A stretch of 64,000 bases of DNA from Taenia hydatigena (Eukaryota > Platyhelminthes > Cestoda > Cyclophyllidea > Taeniidae): NCBI GenBank assembly GCA_036345935.2, contig JADWOT020000002.1:434001-498000 (forward strand), given 5' to 3'. The position numbers and the translations under genes are program-made. Below are positions 12,301 through 27,300 of the stretch, piece after piece; the first letter of the stretch is position 1; every line of letters starts with the position of its first letter. The notes below the pieces were generated by a model, which made no database searches, was not told the DNA's origin, and saw only the letters and a list, made by a program, of their open reading frames with translations.

Positions 12301-15300
12301 TACTGTTTCCTGATTGGTGCTTCAGAAGAATCTAGGTCCAATCAGAAAAGCGGTTTGTAATCACCACAACATGATTGGTCATTCCTCAACCAGTGAAAAT
12401 TCTAACGATCGCGTACCCCTCCTTCCAAACGAGCTCTTCGAACCTATTTTCGGTGATCTAATGGTCGAAACATCGGTGTTTGTGTTTATTGTCGAAGACG
12501 TGGATGTCAACGAAGAGATGTTCAAGGAAATCGTCGAGGTGTAGCGCTGAGCTAAACCTTTCGTCGCCACGGTAGCAGCACTTCCCGACGATGACTCTGT
12601 CAACATGTCAGTACTAACAGCTGCAGGACCAGTCTCTTCCAACCTCCCAGATCCCTTTTCACCGGCAGCCTCCATGCTCCGTTTCGGAGGAGCGTAGTTG
12701 TAGCGTGGGGGTTCGGAGAATCGGCGAACGGCGCTGTTTACCCCATTCACGGAGCGCATGAGGGCGAGGAGATGATTTCGAGCCTTGAAGGGAGAAAAAT
12801 GCATTTTCGTGCTAATGGCATCATCAGACCGCGACTTAAATGTCACTGTGGTAACCAAAAATAACCACAATAATATGTCTGGCTGTCTGAATTCATAAGG
12901 CGGGCATTACCACCTTCCATTGAAGTCAACTATGAAGATGTTGAATCTTCAAGCCATCATAAACATGAAGAAGTGGCCAGCTGGATGGTTAGATAACATG
13001 GAAGTGTCATTACGGTCTTATTAAGTCAGATGTGATTTAAAGGATTCGTCATCATTATGGAATATTTTAAAGGTATCGCCGATGCAGGAGGTCTTCTGGT
13101 CCTTCCATGCGTTGGCAATCAGGCCACCTGCAGACCGATACGCCTCGATTTTGTTAGATTCATAAATGCAACGATTAATCAGTGAAGGAACGCATCTGCT
13201 GTGTGTTGATGAATCTCTACCTTCTGCTCAAAGCAACCACAGGGTCCAGGCGTGCATTATGGACAAGCGTAGGGTGAGATCGAGATTGTCCATGACGCAA
13301 TGTTTAAGATGTGGTTTTGCTGTCGTGTTACAACCATCACAAATGGTTCCGTCAGCCATCTTCTGTGTCCACGATCAAGCCACTTCCAGCCTCGGTGTGG
13401 ATTGTGACGTCATCAAAGGCAAAACCCTTGTTGCGTCTCGTTATAGGTTCATAAGTCGACCCGAGCAATTACAGTCAATCACCTTCGAGGTGAAGGCTGG
13501 CTATTTTCCTATGAAACCTCTGAAAAGCTTTGCCTTGCTCGAGAAAAGTGCTTATCTACTTTTTGTGCCAATGGAGCTACCCCCTAATTTTGCTTCGTCG
13601 AAATGTGAAGATCACGAGTAAAGAGAGGGTTCAACTTGTCGCTATTCTGCACCTCTGGGTTGAAAATGATTTACTCAGCTTTTTCCTTGAGGACTTATAC
13701 CATCAGACTTATTGGCTCTTTTCAATGGATGAAGGAAGAAAGTCCACGAGATACAACAATGCCTATCATTGATATTGGAGGAGCTGTCAGAGGTGTCTCG
13801 ATGACTGGAGATGGAAGAGTGGGTGTGAGAAAGAAGGCCTCTACAAAGAGAGGCGAGCTTCACGATGCCTTACTGATGTCGCAGTCGTGGTAGTCGAACC
13901 GCCTTAACATCAGCAATTTAACAACTGAGTGGTTTAGACAGAAAGGCATCAAAGTACCAGACTCGACGAAGTTGAATTATAATGGAAGGGAATCGACGTA
14001 GAGGTCGCGCCTACTTCCAAGTGATTGAAAAAGCTGACTTGAAGGGGGCATTATGAAACCTCAAAAGGCATCCAAATGCATAACAAGAACTTGGAAGCTC
14101 TGAGAGTAAATGGGGGAAGACTTGAATGTCCACTTGACTGTCATGATCAAATGCTATGTCTTGGGAGTAAATCCCACACGTGGGGAGTGTCGTGGTGTGC
14201 TAATTTCGGCACCAAGTCGTAGTAGTGATACCCCAACACAGAATTGCCGTTGCGTCTTCGCCACCAGCAGGGTTCGGCCAAAGCGAATGCAAGGGAAATG
14301 CGAAGTTTCGAGAACAAATTTGCGCGTAGTTTTGATTGTGTGTTTCGCCTGATTAGGTTTGACAAGGCTGCTGGAGATGACAGGAGAAGGACGTTAGTGG
14401 GGAAAGAAAGTGGATGTTGTTACTGCCTCAATAGATGTCCTCATTTCTTGTGAAAGACAAAACAAGGAAGAAGCTGATCTGTGTTTTATCTAACACATTT
14501 GAAGTGTTTTTTCCAACACCTACTGTTTTGCCGACCTTTTGTATGAATAGAAGCGTGGAACAGATAGCCAGTTCGCAGCTAGACGGTATCCAGAGGACGT
14601 CAAGGCAAGACGCTGTAGTGCCTCTCTCCACATGGTACTTGTCTGCCCATTCTGAACGCTCTTCGTCATGTTTTCCTGCTGGAAAAATTACCCTATCGAG
14701 GGCGCAATAAGTAGTCGAGGGAGGGTTTATCTATTCATTCTGCGGTACATGAAGTTGAGAAGCAAGTCACCTCAAGGTAATCGTTCTACTCCACCGGTGT
14801 GTTAATTGCTCGCTGGGAACAACCTGCCTGATGTGGAAGTTCCTTGGACGAAGGAGGCAAATGGGATTGTGGTGAGTTCAAACCCTCATCCCCGTCTACG
14901 TATAATGGTGAGCCTCGTTCCTGCTAGCGGCGGTGTCAACACAGCTTTCTATAAAATTGATTTGGGCGCAATCTTGCTGGCATCAGGCGATGGTTTTGGT
15001 GTAGCCCATCAATAGCTTTGCCTTGAGACCCGGTTATTCCTGCAATCGATGCTGTGGCATGATGGTCGTCATTCTGGAGGTGTAGAGCTGAAGTTGATAC
15101 AGCATACCCTCGCTGGGAGTGCAATCGAAACTGGTCACGTAATTTGAGGGATGAAATGCTCTCCTTCTCATCGACCCCGAAACCTTTCTCCAATAAATTC
15201 CATGCAGTCACCTTTTAAGAGTGGATGAAGGGGTTTGAAAATGATTCTCTTGTTGTTGTGTCAATCGTGAGCTCTGGATGTACCAACTTCCAGTTTGGTA

Positions 15301-18300
15301 AATTTCGCATGTCAGATGGATAATGTCCAGGCAATCACTGATGGACACTCAGAAACGTGACGTAGAGACAAGTGAGGAGAAGTTATTTGCCTTGGATGAG
15401 AAATGGGATGATCTTGCAAGCATGCCTCTGGAACCTTCTCGTTAGAAAAGTCCTTCATGTTGTGGATTTTTCAAATTTCAGAATGATTAGATAGGTAACA
15501 CGAATTTAATTATTTCTGCTGGGACGCAACAGCATTGACGGAGGGAATGACATCGCTGGCAGAGAGTGCAACTCATGCTCCGTTGACAATGTCCAAAGGA
15601 GAGAAACAATTAATGACCGGATAGCATTTCATTACTGGTTTAAAAAGTTGTGGGTAATGGGACGCCAGTTTTGGAGTTCCTTTTCACCCAAATGATCAAG
15701 TGAATCAAGTCGTGAAATTGTGCAGATCGACATGATGTTAACCTCCTTTGATATGTTTACAAATTCTGTAGACGGACAGGACCTGTTAAAGCAGTCTCGA
15801 TCAAACATTTGCCAATGTGATGACAGCGACAGTTACGTTTGCGATTTTGAAATTCTGGAAACAAAAACATTCTCTTCTACAGGAAATGATAGGTATTTGA
15901 GGAGTGGAGAGCTGTGGAGGAAATCTGTCGACACGATAATGATATGGATCCAAGTCTCACATAGTCCCATATATCTTGAACCCATTGAATCTCCTCTTCT
16001 CTTCTTTGACACCAGCAAATTAAGTGCATATTCTGCCAACCTTGTCGAGCTGTCATCTACCACCAGTAGGAGTGAATGTCATGACGTGTACTTTGAGGAA
16101 CTTGAAGTGGACGAATGGGCACGGGTTAGTTGAATAGTTCACAGACGAAAAGTCGTGTCTTAATAAGAGAATGGCTGAGCAGTTTACACATCAATGTGTG
16201 CGGTTAGATGAGTCATTGGAGTAAGCAACTCCTACAAGCCACTTCTCGAGACCATTCAGTCAATCAGAAGGAGCAACCAAACGATATGGGTGTGAGCAAT
16301 AACCAAGGAGCAGAAGTAGGAATCAACAAAAGCCTCAGAGCGGAAGGCGCTCTGCTTTTCAACCGTCTTGACCCAACAGAAGAAAAAATTTGCTGCATAG
16401 ACAAGATCGGTCAAGGCCATGCTCCTGTTGATGCCAGCAGTTTGTCTGTAACGGTGCCGCCGTCCGTTACAGACCAACTTTATTGCCCATATCTAAAGTC
16501 GCTTTCTTCCAACATTTCACCTCTTTATAGGTTCTTGTTCAAGTCCATCAATATCTCCTGTACGGCCCGTAATATAATCTACGGTTATTTTATGGGCCAT
16601 TCCCCTCAGCGGCATTCGATCACCGCTGTAAAAGTAATGCCCAAAACGCTACTTGAAATGTCTTTGTGTGGTGGATGGAGAGGAAGTGGTTGCCTCCTAG
16701 CCTGAATATCAACCCCAATGATGCCTGAAGTGAGGATGCGGTGGTGGGCGATAGATTGCTCACATCGGCGCATTTAAAGGTGGCAAATGCCCCCCCCCCC
16801 CTCCCCCCTACCTATTCATCCATCCACCATGAAGACGTGAAATTGGAATGAAGGGATGAATGGTGCAGTGAAGTGCAACATGCATAGGTGTGCGGTCGAG
16901 GAAGTGGATGGACGAATAAACGAAAAGTCCGGTAAAAAAATAAACAACATTATCATCGTGGATTAAAAGGCATTTTTCCATGTTTCCCATATGCCCAGCT
17001 CAAAAACGCTTCTACAGATAAAATGGAACAAAAACCACAAAAAATTCGGTTAATCATCGCTGCAATCGCGTTAATTGCGTGAAAGCAATAAAACCTTATT
17101 AAAAAGGGGAAAATAGCAGACCATTACTGATTCGAGGAGTTGTTGAAACAGTAAAGTTTTGAATGAGCCTTCCGTCAAAACACACAGACAGACCAAGCGT
17201 GAAAGGCGGTTATTGGGTCGGAAAAGATGGACAGATAACCTCTGTCTAGTTCATCGCCTATATCTCCGAGGTCGACGTCGTGGGCACAACACTGGATCAC
17301 CTCAGAGCGCTTGGGTATTTCATGACCGTGTCCAGTGTTTACGTTAATTAAAAAAAAATTTTACGGAGCAAATTAAATATTTAAGTAAACGATTATCACA
17401 AAAGGTGATTAAGTGTGGTTACTGAAGTGATGGACAGGACCTCAGTTTATGACGCTCTGATTTTAACACGAAGCCCCAACGTCACAAATAAGTGACACGA
17501 ATGCGTTGTCACTTCAAATCGTGTCATAAGCGAATTGGTTGAATTTTGTTAAGTTCAGTTCACCCATGAATGGGCAAAAAATAATGTCAAATGCTGCTCC
17601 ATCCTACTGGGAGATGCTGGAGGCAGACCTGACCACTAGGAGCATGGATGAAATGAGGACGGTTAAAATTAACCTCGACCGTCCACCCCTGGTCACTGTT
17701 GGCACTAAGGAGGCTTAGTGCTTTTTTCGCATAATGTGGCAAAGGTTGCACATTTTTAAGGTTGAAATGGAGGAAGGCAGCAAAAATGTCCACTCATTTG
17801 ATTATCAAAATTCATGCGAAAACGCCAAATCTCTGATTTGAGTCAAAAACTTGAGTACACTTGCAATAAACGCATCATCTGATTTCCACGTCAACATACC
17901 TTTGGAAGGGATGGTAGAACCCCAGACAAAAATCGATGCTTGAGCAGATCGGCTGATGAAGGTCGTCGAGTCTTGTCCTTGTCCAGGCATCTAAAAAATT
18001 ATTTTAAAAATGCAAAATATTAGCCGAGCATAAAACATAATTATCATCTTTTTTTTAAAAAAATTTACCCAAATTGACTTAGATCGCGACATAACTTCAG
18101 ACCCTTCAATCAGGACTTGGGGTCCCTGAACCGCATCAAAAGTAAGCAATTACACCTTTTCGTTTTAAAATCATTTAATCAAGAAAAGAGCCGCTTTCTT
18201 CGCAAACACTTCCACTTTCACATGTCACTGTAAGCAAAGTAGCCCAGTAAGTCCCCCTCCCTGTGTGTGCCACCGATAGCCTTTCCACCTCGCGGAATTC

Positions 18301-21300
18301 AACCATGCGAAATGTCCGCACACCAAGAAGGCCTTCACAATGCATGACTCACCGACTATTTAAGTAGCATATTCACCTGAAGACCTTACATGGCACCGCA
18401 GCAGAAACAACGGATGCCACATTTTTATTGGCCCGTGGCGTCAGTTGTTGCTGTGGTGAAGGCGAATTAAGGTGGAAAACAAGGTGACGATTCCCATCGT
18501 GGTGCCGCCTACTCGTCTGATGGGCAGGAACAATCGCGTGCCTGCTGTTCTAAGGCATCACAGGCTTGGGCGGGACCGAAAGAAGGATGGGAATCCGTGC
18601 ACCGCATTTTCACTACCTGCCATTAGTAGGCCCAACACTGCCTCAAGAAGGGTATGATTTATTGCCTGGGAAGTGCTTCGAATATGGCAGTGTTCTCAAT
18701 ACCTCAGCTTCTCACTTTGAAAGGTGAGCAGTCATGCCGAGTATTCATGGTCACTGAAAAACTGGAGGGCAAATAAAATACGAGGCAAAGAATAATCCAA
18801 TGACAATGAAGCGGAACGAAGAAGTAGACGTCGAGTTCTCGTAAGGGAACACTGTCAAGCCTTGACACGTGGGATGAAGAAGAGTGGCCCCAGAAAGCAC
18901 CAAGGCGGATATACGGACAAGACTGACGAATCCTACAACTTGGCCTTCACACTGACGATATTGAAACTGTCAATGACACAACACTCGATCACCGATCATC
19001 TAGGTCCCAAGGTTTACTGATTTTGACAGGTCCGTAAAGCCAGGATAATCGGACTAAGCAGTTGTTGGCAACTTGACATTTGGCTTTGGTTGTTCCTAAA
19101 GTCGACGTCTTCACTTTGCCTTTTCTCCAATGCACAGCAAAAAAGTAGAAGTCCGTCCTCACACAGTATTTCAAATCCCATGAAGCTTTGCCATTTCCCT
19201 AGCCCCTAGACATGGGTTAAAGTTGGGCTTAAGATAGGATAACCGAACCTCGGCTTTTTGAAAAAGAAAAGAGAAAGAAGGGAAGTGCGCCTGACATTTG
19301 CATAAATGATCGGTGAAAAAGGGCAAAGTAAACTTTTAGCACCAAAATGATATAACCTTGGATTAGCTATTAACTGAGGATCTTTTGGATTACCCATCCA
19401 ACAAGGGATGCATTAATGTCCCTATCCATTTACGTGCGCTTCAAAAAGTAAACGAATGATAATGATGGCAAAAAGACCATTGCATTATAGGTGAGACTTT
19501 CTTTCGTGATATTCGAATTAAAGAGCCAAAAAAGAGCACAATAGGTGGTGCTGCTTTAAGTGACAACAAAAGCGGTAGATGGGTCATATAATTCAGGCAG
19601 ATTGAAGATAATAAAGGCACTCATTTAGCAGTGGGCGACGACTTCGAGAGGCTTGTAATCACGGGTGAAGCAATTTGTCAAAATTACAAAAGTCATTTGG
19701 CACGTAGACTCACTCGTGACATTCCGCCAGTGAATTGGCTTCCTGAAATTAAATTAAAAGCCAGTCCTCTACACTAGTGCTCCGCAGTACGGATTTCTTA
19801 GTGCCTTGAGGAGCTACACTGATGGAAATGATTTGCGTAAGGATTTTTTTTTTCTGGATGACATACAGGAACACCATGGAAGAAGGTACCCATCATGCAC
19901 AAAATAATCTGTCGAGACAAACCAGATGAGCATCTTAAAAAGCCACGTTATTCTTGCCATCTACAGTAAGGCAACAAAGACGTGAAAATATCAAGGAAAG
20001 AAGACCGCTGCGTTCACGTGATGTCGTGTAAAGAGTCAAGGCGGTTGAAGATCTGGTAGACAGTTAGACAAAACAAAACTGTCAATAAGGAGTCGACGCA
20101 GAGAGCCCTGCTTCTACAAAAGGCGTTTGCTCCGGAGCCAAAGACGATTACAAATAAAACAAAACTAGAGATTTAACGAAAAGTAGGGTGACGCTACTAG
20201 CTCTGAATCCAAATGATTTTTTATCAGTGCTACCTAGGAATCATTTATGACATTCATTCCTGGGTTTTGGCTTTACTGGAGAAAGAGACCACAATATTAG
20301 GCGTAGAAGAAAAAGAAGAAGAAGAATGAGCAGGGGGAGGAGAAGGAGAAGGTATGGAATAGACCAATTGTAATACATTAATTCACATTAATCTCCTATG
20401 TGTGGCCTTCCAGTCCTTTCTTGTGTCGACAAGAGCGGCACACTTTCTGGTAGGCCTTGAAGAGTAAAAAAATTTATTCTACAACGCAATTCCAATGGTA
20501 AACTTTCCCAACAGACCGAAATCCAACAGCCAAGGCCTAACTAAATGCAAACCTCTATAGGGTTGAAAAAATTTGTTATTGTATTTGCGCTGTGAAAAGC
20601 AGGCCCTTCCAATTCAAGAGCCCCTTTTGTCAACCAAATTGCCAAAACAAGAGTGCCTACCCCATCCTCCCATCATATGGTACGAGTGGGATTCGGAGAA
20701 ACATCAAAATTTGACGTTAAGAGAAAGAATTTAATGTAGAATAGAAAAGTGGATGCTATCAAGGCCTGATAGGACAGTAAATCTTCAAACCTTCACTTTA
20801 AAATGGCAACAAAATGCCGCCTATTACCTAAAAATCCACTAAAACTAGAGTTAGAAAATTCTGTGCCTGAAGTTCCTGATTCTTAACGGCGAAAGTAAAG
20901 GAGGATTGGTGCTGAGACATCCACCGTCATTAATGCGTACTGTCGGTTGAACAAAAGTTAGAAAAAGGAGACCTCAATTGTCTTGGAACTAGGAAGGCAC
21001 TGCCCCTATTTCGCTCGTAAATTCAACCTCCCTGTAGGCAACACGAATAGGTGTAAACACAGAGACCAGAAACTAGGAGGAATATCAAGATCCTGGTAAC
21101 AAAGATGTTAGGGGTTGGTCACATCGCAAAAAATGAGATGCAAAGACTTGCGAGGTAGTTAAAGCACCTGATAATATCAAAATACATAAATTTTCGGTTT
21201 AAAATGACCATTATATTTGTAAAGATCCTCCTAAACAAATCCACACAGCGTTTCTCACATCAATAACGTAGTAGAGAACCTTTTTTGCTGTCTCTCTATG

Positions 21301-24300
21301 GGAAAATTGAAACTACATCGAAAAGATTTGTCCCAGGTGTGGTGAGAAAAAAGGTATTATAGCAGAGTCTATCTAGAGCTGTTAAATTTAGCTACGTTTT
21401 TGTAGTAGATAATCCCACATTATCGGAGCATTTTGATCTTAGAAGCCCTAGAGGTGTGCGAAAGGTTTGCGTGTCTGAATCAAGGATGGCTGAATGAATA
21501 AATTAACCTGGAGGCAGATAAAGGAGTAAACGAATAAAAGGACGGCCAGATAGACGCATGAATGGGTAAAAAATTAACTTAGTAAAGCAGCTTACATTAA
21601 AGTGTAGGCGAAATTAAATGGACTTGCATTGTTTTTGCTTTCTGCATTAAGACAGAACATTCAATCTCCCTTTTGTAGATAAATATAATTGAATTCTTTA
21701 ATTACAGTTCGCAAATCACAATTTTTCGTTTTATTACTTCACATGATGTATTTTCGCATTTAACTTAGAACCTTCGCATTAACATCGATCAAAAAATGGG
21801 TGTAAAAGTAAACAGTACACGAACCTTCATTCCCTTGGAAAAATATAGCAAATATTTTCACAAAAAGAAAGCAATTTACTTTATCCATAGTTAGTAAAAG
21901 ACAACGAAGAGAGACCAAAGGGGATGAAGTTGAGGCTCGAACTGAACCTCTACCACCGTAAGGCGACCCCGATTTTAGGACAGCCAATCGAAGCAAGGTA
22001 TCGATCTTGCACCGGTCAATAATCGATGGTAGTTTCGGGGTGGGTGACTCATCGCCAGAGTGAGGTTTGAAAACCAAAGCCTATGGAAGCCTCAAACTGT
22101 CTGCTCAAATCATGGCAAAGCCAGTCCTCGTTAAATGCAACATCACATTTGACTCACTTTGACAAAAAATCGAACATCTCCGGCGGCATGAGATCACTGC
22201 ACGGCTGAAGTGGGTCATCCCTCGCCTCCTCGGTTTCAGGAGGTGGTCGTGTTGGATAGAGTGAAAGGGGATGAGGACCGTGAGTGATGAGAGAGAAGGC
22301 CTTCATGGGGGGAACGCCGGCTAACGGCGGCTCCGCCTCCCACAACTCCAATCCGGTCACGCCCAATGACCAGACGTCGGCACGGGTGTCGTAGCCCTCG
22401 GATTTCTCCGTGTCGATGACCTTGAGAAGGAGCAGAGGTGATTGGTCGATTGTGAGTTAGTGGGTTTTCCTTGCCTGTCACTTTGATTCCCAGTAGTTGG
22501 AAGGTGAGGATTCAAGTGCGACCCGTTGATTTATAAACTTTTTAATCTTATTTTGAGAAATTTCTTAATTACTTATCACCTAAGGAAGGTAATAGTAAAA
22601 AGCATTTCCGGGAATAATGACGAAGTAGTTATTGCGAGGAGATAACGCAGATTAGTCATCGAAGTGCTGATTATGCTAATTGAGATGTTGGAAGAGACGT
22701 CATCGGTTCCACAGAAGACATCGATGTCTTAGTCTCATCTTAGGGAACCGCTCACCGTCAGAGCACTGGAAGTGCTGGAGATTCGACAGCTACATATACC
22801 GTCGACCCGTTGAAACAGGACGCACGCAGGGACTTGAAGATTCTGATTTACGAATATGGATAGATATTTTGTAACGGATGGACGGACGCTTTTGTTACCT
22901 GCTTTGGATTTGCAATTGTAGACAATCCATTGCCCACGAGCCTATCTTCACTTTCGAGACCATTCAGAGAACAGCTGCTCACACACTTTCAAACCTCCAA
23001 ATAGCATTCTGCGCATTCATTCATCATAGGAAAGCATTAATTTTACAGCGGTGATCAAACGCTACTAAAGATAGGCATAGTGGGTGCGAGAATGGCCCAC
23101 AAAGTAGCTAAAGATAATATTATGGGTTTCGCAGGGGATAGTGATGCGTCTACAGAGGAACCTATAAAGAGGCGGAGCTTTTGGAGGCAATAAAGTTGGT
23201 CTGTGCATAAAGTAGCGCCGTTGCAGGCATAAAGTGCTGATGTCAACAGAGCGGCGTCCTTGACCGATGTCTGTGCCGCGCATCATGTCCGATCTTAAGT
23301 CAGGTCGCCTTGAGGGGGATTTCGAAAATTCGTCGGTCGAGAAATAGGAGCAATCAACTAAGTTCCGAGTTTTATTTGGAAGACTGCTTTGTCGGAGCAT
23401 TTTACATCATAATCCATCCATCTCCAATTCATTCAGTCATCCATCTATGCAAGATTTGGCACTGTCTCACTCCTCAAATGTCTAATAGCGTCCTGTTGAA
23501 GAGGCCTTTTTTAAAGACTATGAAACCGCAAGCAAAAATGTCACTGTCACCATCATGATGTGCATTTGACCCTGTCAAGAAGATGGTGTGCTAACAAACA
23601 GACGACCGCGGTTCCAATAGACCCTGTCTGTCAATATCTGCTATTGGCGTGTCAAAAGCGATCATAATTTAATAAACTGCGATGCCTTATTGGCGCTGAG
23701 ATAAGCCCTCTCTTCACCTAAGTATTGCGTATTAGCCATGGTCAGTAAAATCTCACTCCAGTGACCTCACGCAAATCTTCACGAGACCTCCGATCCTCAA
23801 GTTTGTCACCGCCACTGCCTAAGGTCAACAGCGTTTCGTGAAGGCGTTGCGCAGATCGAGAGAGAGGGTGAGAGAGAATTGCGTCCGTAAAATTGCGCAA
23901 ATGCTGTCCTCTAACAGCCAAAATTTAAGTTATGCAAGGAATCCATGAATAAGGAAAGTGCTTTCTCGATGGATGCATGTGATGTTTCTTTTCCATCATT
24001 AGCGCCTACCTTTTTTGGTGGAGAAAAGGGGCGTAAAACAATGCTCTCTAGAGTGGGGCGAAGAAAAATCGATAAAGCTCGGACCGCCCGACGAACGTGG
24101 ATTCCTTACAAGCGACCCTAGTTCGACATTGCTTCACACTGCAATGCAGTGTTAGAGATGTCACTCCGAGCTGTGGAAGACTAGTTTGTTTGTCATTAAT
24201 TTACATTTAATATCAAGTCATCCACCTTGTTAAAGCACCGTTAATGCATTAGCGTGTGAGGGTCAGATCCGCCCCTTGACAGATGACAACGTCTGACAGT

Positions 24301-27300
24301 GCTTCACGGTTGTTGACCAATGATGGGAGCGAGAGAAGTGGTATTTTCCCCATCTGGATAGACCGATAGAGGATGCTTCCAAGAGGTGTGTAGATCAAGT
24401 GCCTACATCACTACTTACCCAAAAACTGTCACGCCAGGAAGATGATGGATCACATGGAGGAAAAGACGTAAGTAGGTACATGCGTGATTTTCTGCCTGTC
24501 ATGATTAGCTTTGGCACCCATCTGACACACACACACACACGCCTTGTCAAGTTGAAGACTGTCATAGGTTTAATCATGGGTAAATGCAAGAGTCAAGCTG
24601 TTGTCTATCTAATGACCGATTCCAGTCACCTTTGACTTTAACTTGGCACGTTTAGTTCAGCGTTTTTTTCTCCTCCTCCTCCTCCTCCTCAATTGATCTA
24701 CCTATTCCAGATCCATCCAAATATCCAATTCATTTAAAAAAAAACTGGAGCGCTCAGATTAGGAATGACTCGACGCGAGGGAGACACGAAGGCGCTCGAA
24801 TCAAACCGGGACTTTTGAACTTGTAAAGGAAAAGCACAAATTAAGGGTAATGGAGGATGAGATCACTTTTCAATATCTTCGATGATCATATCCTATCCAC
24901 CCTCTTTACAGACAGGTTTATCAGCAAAGCTGAATCTCCCTAGAACCATCCGTTCACTTTGTCAGCTGTTGAGGTGAAGTGATCCTCTACACCATTCAAA
25001 GTTGTCTTGAAGTGCTCACGAAGACTTGGGAGGGAACCACTACAGCCGAGGTCATCACTGTCGCCTATGAGGTGTCCGTGCGATTCAAGTACCGCGGTGC
25101 CTTAGACAGCTCCACACAAGCACTCGCTGTCAATGTCACCTACAATGGTGCCTGGCAGAGAGTTAACGTGTCATCTACAGCTGTCTGCATCACTCCTGCT
25201 GGTTTGAAGTGAGCGTATCGCCTTCCTCAGAGATGATGCGCCCCTCCTGATGCGACCTGTACATAGGATTTGTAGCATTCTCTTCTTGAAGGTGGGTTAG
25301 GTGGCTTGTCACAACAACATCTCCACCAAGTGATACTCTACTGTAATAATCCTTTCGAAGAAGGCGTTCGCCTATGGTACAAGCAAGTAGACGACTTTTG
25401 TAAGGCCACTCAAGGGGAGGGAGGGAGGAAGGGGTGGGTAGCGAAATTCCGCCTGACCCGTTTCACTGACCTTAAAGGTTTATAGTGTCATCTACCGGTG
25501 ATGGGCGTTAATAGAGACTTTTTTCTCAGAAAAGAAAAACTACCTAACTGACTAATTACCACTTGATGGAAAAACCGGTATCAGGGCCTTCAAGCCTCTC
25601 AAGGGATAGGCGTCACTGGGGTGACAGAAGTGAGGGTCAGTCCCTCAACCCATGACCTGGTAGGCAATACAAGGCCTACCGAGGTACCCCCTCGGCTCAA
25701 TAAGGCATGTGTCAATCTTGACTCCTCGGAGTGAGTAGGCAAAGAGAGTGTAGGCACAATTTATATTGGCATCAGACTCACATTAACCAAATTCCACACA
25801 CACACAACTCGGTACCAATTAATTGACCTCCATATGGCGAAGGAAAAGGAGGAGTACAGAGCTGTCTGTGTAGCAGAAAGTGGGGGCTGGCACCCAGATA
25901 GGCGCATCACCTCATCTGTCAAGCCGCGAGGCGGGAAACGCGTGGCCTCGTCGTGAAGCCAGCCCTACTCTCAGGGTAAACAATTGCACATGACGGGTAG
26001 CAGCGTCTCCAAGGCAGACGCCAATTCATGACGCTGTGCGAAAGGTTCGTCGTGTTTTGGAAAGAGTGACACGTATTAGCAAGGAGGGGAAGTAGCTTGA
26101 TTGCAAAAGTGAGCTAGAGCACACGAGAGGTCCGGACTGCGATCATGGAGAAAGGTGATAGCGGAATCAATGGGAGGAGTCATGGTCTTCCATCCTGGAG
26201 AGGCATATTCAATGAAAATTCATCCATAAATGTCAAGATTGTCACATTATCAATCACGGAATCCATTCCCCTCCACCCATCCCCCTCCGTTCACCACTTA
26301 GCCATTCTTCCGACTCCCAATCCATTCATCCTCCTAACCTTCCATTTATCTATTTTGAACTCGCTCATTTCATATTCGGTGCAATACGCCGGTTTCTGCC
26401 TTCAGAATCCTCTTACATGAGTGAATTTTATGCTGTCTACGTCTGGACTGACAGAGGGAATCCGATGTCGGGGTTAAAATTCTAAACAATGAACCGAAAG
26501 CAACCGTACAGCGGAGGAGAGCAGTGAGTAGGCTTGTTCATTAAGCTCTCAACGGACCCTCAGGTATGTATTTGGTTACATAGAGGGTGGAAACACCCAC
26601 CCATCGTCGCTGTGCCGAGTGGACCACGGCTTCGCGACCTTTTTAAAATCTCCCCCTCCCATTGGCCACTTTCAAGGCCGCGGATGGGGTAACTTTAACA
26701 CACTATCACCCACCTCTGGTGCCATCCAATAGGGCGTTCCGATGATTGTAGTTCGTCCAGCTAGCGTGTCCTTCAGTCGACAGGAGATTCCTGTTGAAAG
26801 AAAGTGAGACATCAACAGATGAGTCATTTGGTTGTCAATAAAAAAGGCTGTCATCAGAGAGTAAACATAGTCAGTGGCTTTGCTGATGAGACATGTCGCA
26901 CCAATTGTTCATCTTATCATTCAAACAATCAAGGATTATTTGTCAGCTTAAATAACTTTTTAAGCATTGCATATTCAATCTATAACGCTATTTTTCCCGA
27001 GATACTTATATGCATTTAAGTAGCATGCACCGCCTTTTTGTTCTTTACTGCGGCCAAGTTCACTTAACTTCGCTTCTACCCCAAGCACCAGTTTGCATAC
27101 TTAAAAAGACACTTTTTGAATGACCTATCCACAGGTTCGGACTGCATCGAGTGGACCTCAGGCGTGCTTTTTCGTTCTTCAACGAAGAAGGCAGCGTGGT
27201 AGCCTTCTAAAGACCCATTTGAAGTGCAAGATGGGTGGAGGGATCATTTAAGAGTAGGCAAAGACGTTTAGTTCGTTGGTCAGTTTAAAGTGGACCGCAA

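Larger units (their letters stand above)
12784..17899. other. Intron between myosin III exons 5 and 6
   Basis: About 5.1 kb with no exon I can support. It holds repeat R2 copy B, repeat R1 copy A (about 16,400-16,640) and a pure C tract at 16,790-16,808. Open frames at 13,166-13,621 and 15,720-16,133 on the plus strand lack splice signals and family features, and I treat them as chance or repeat remnants. Confidence 0.5.

Noticed and set aside
13166..13621. 151-codon plus-strand frame in the intron between exons 5 and 6
   Set aside because: No splice sites, start context or recognisable motif.
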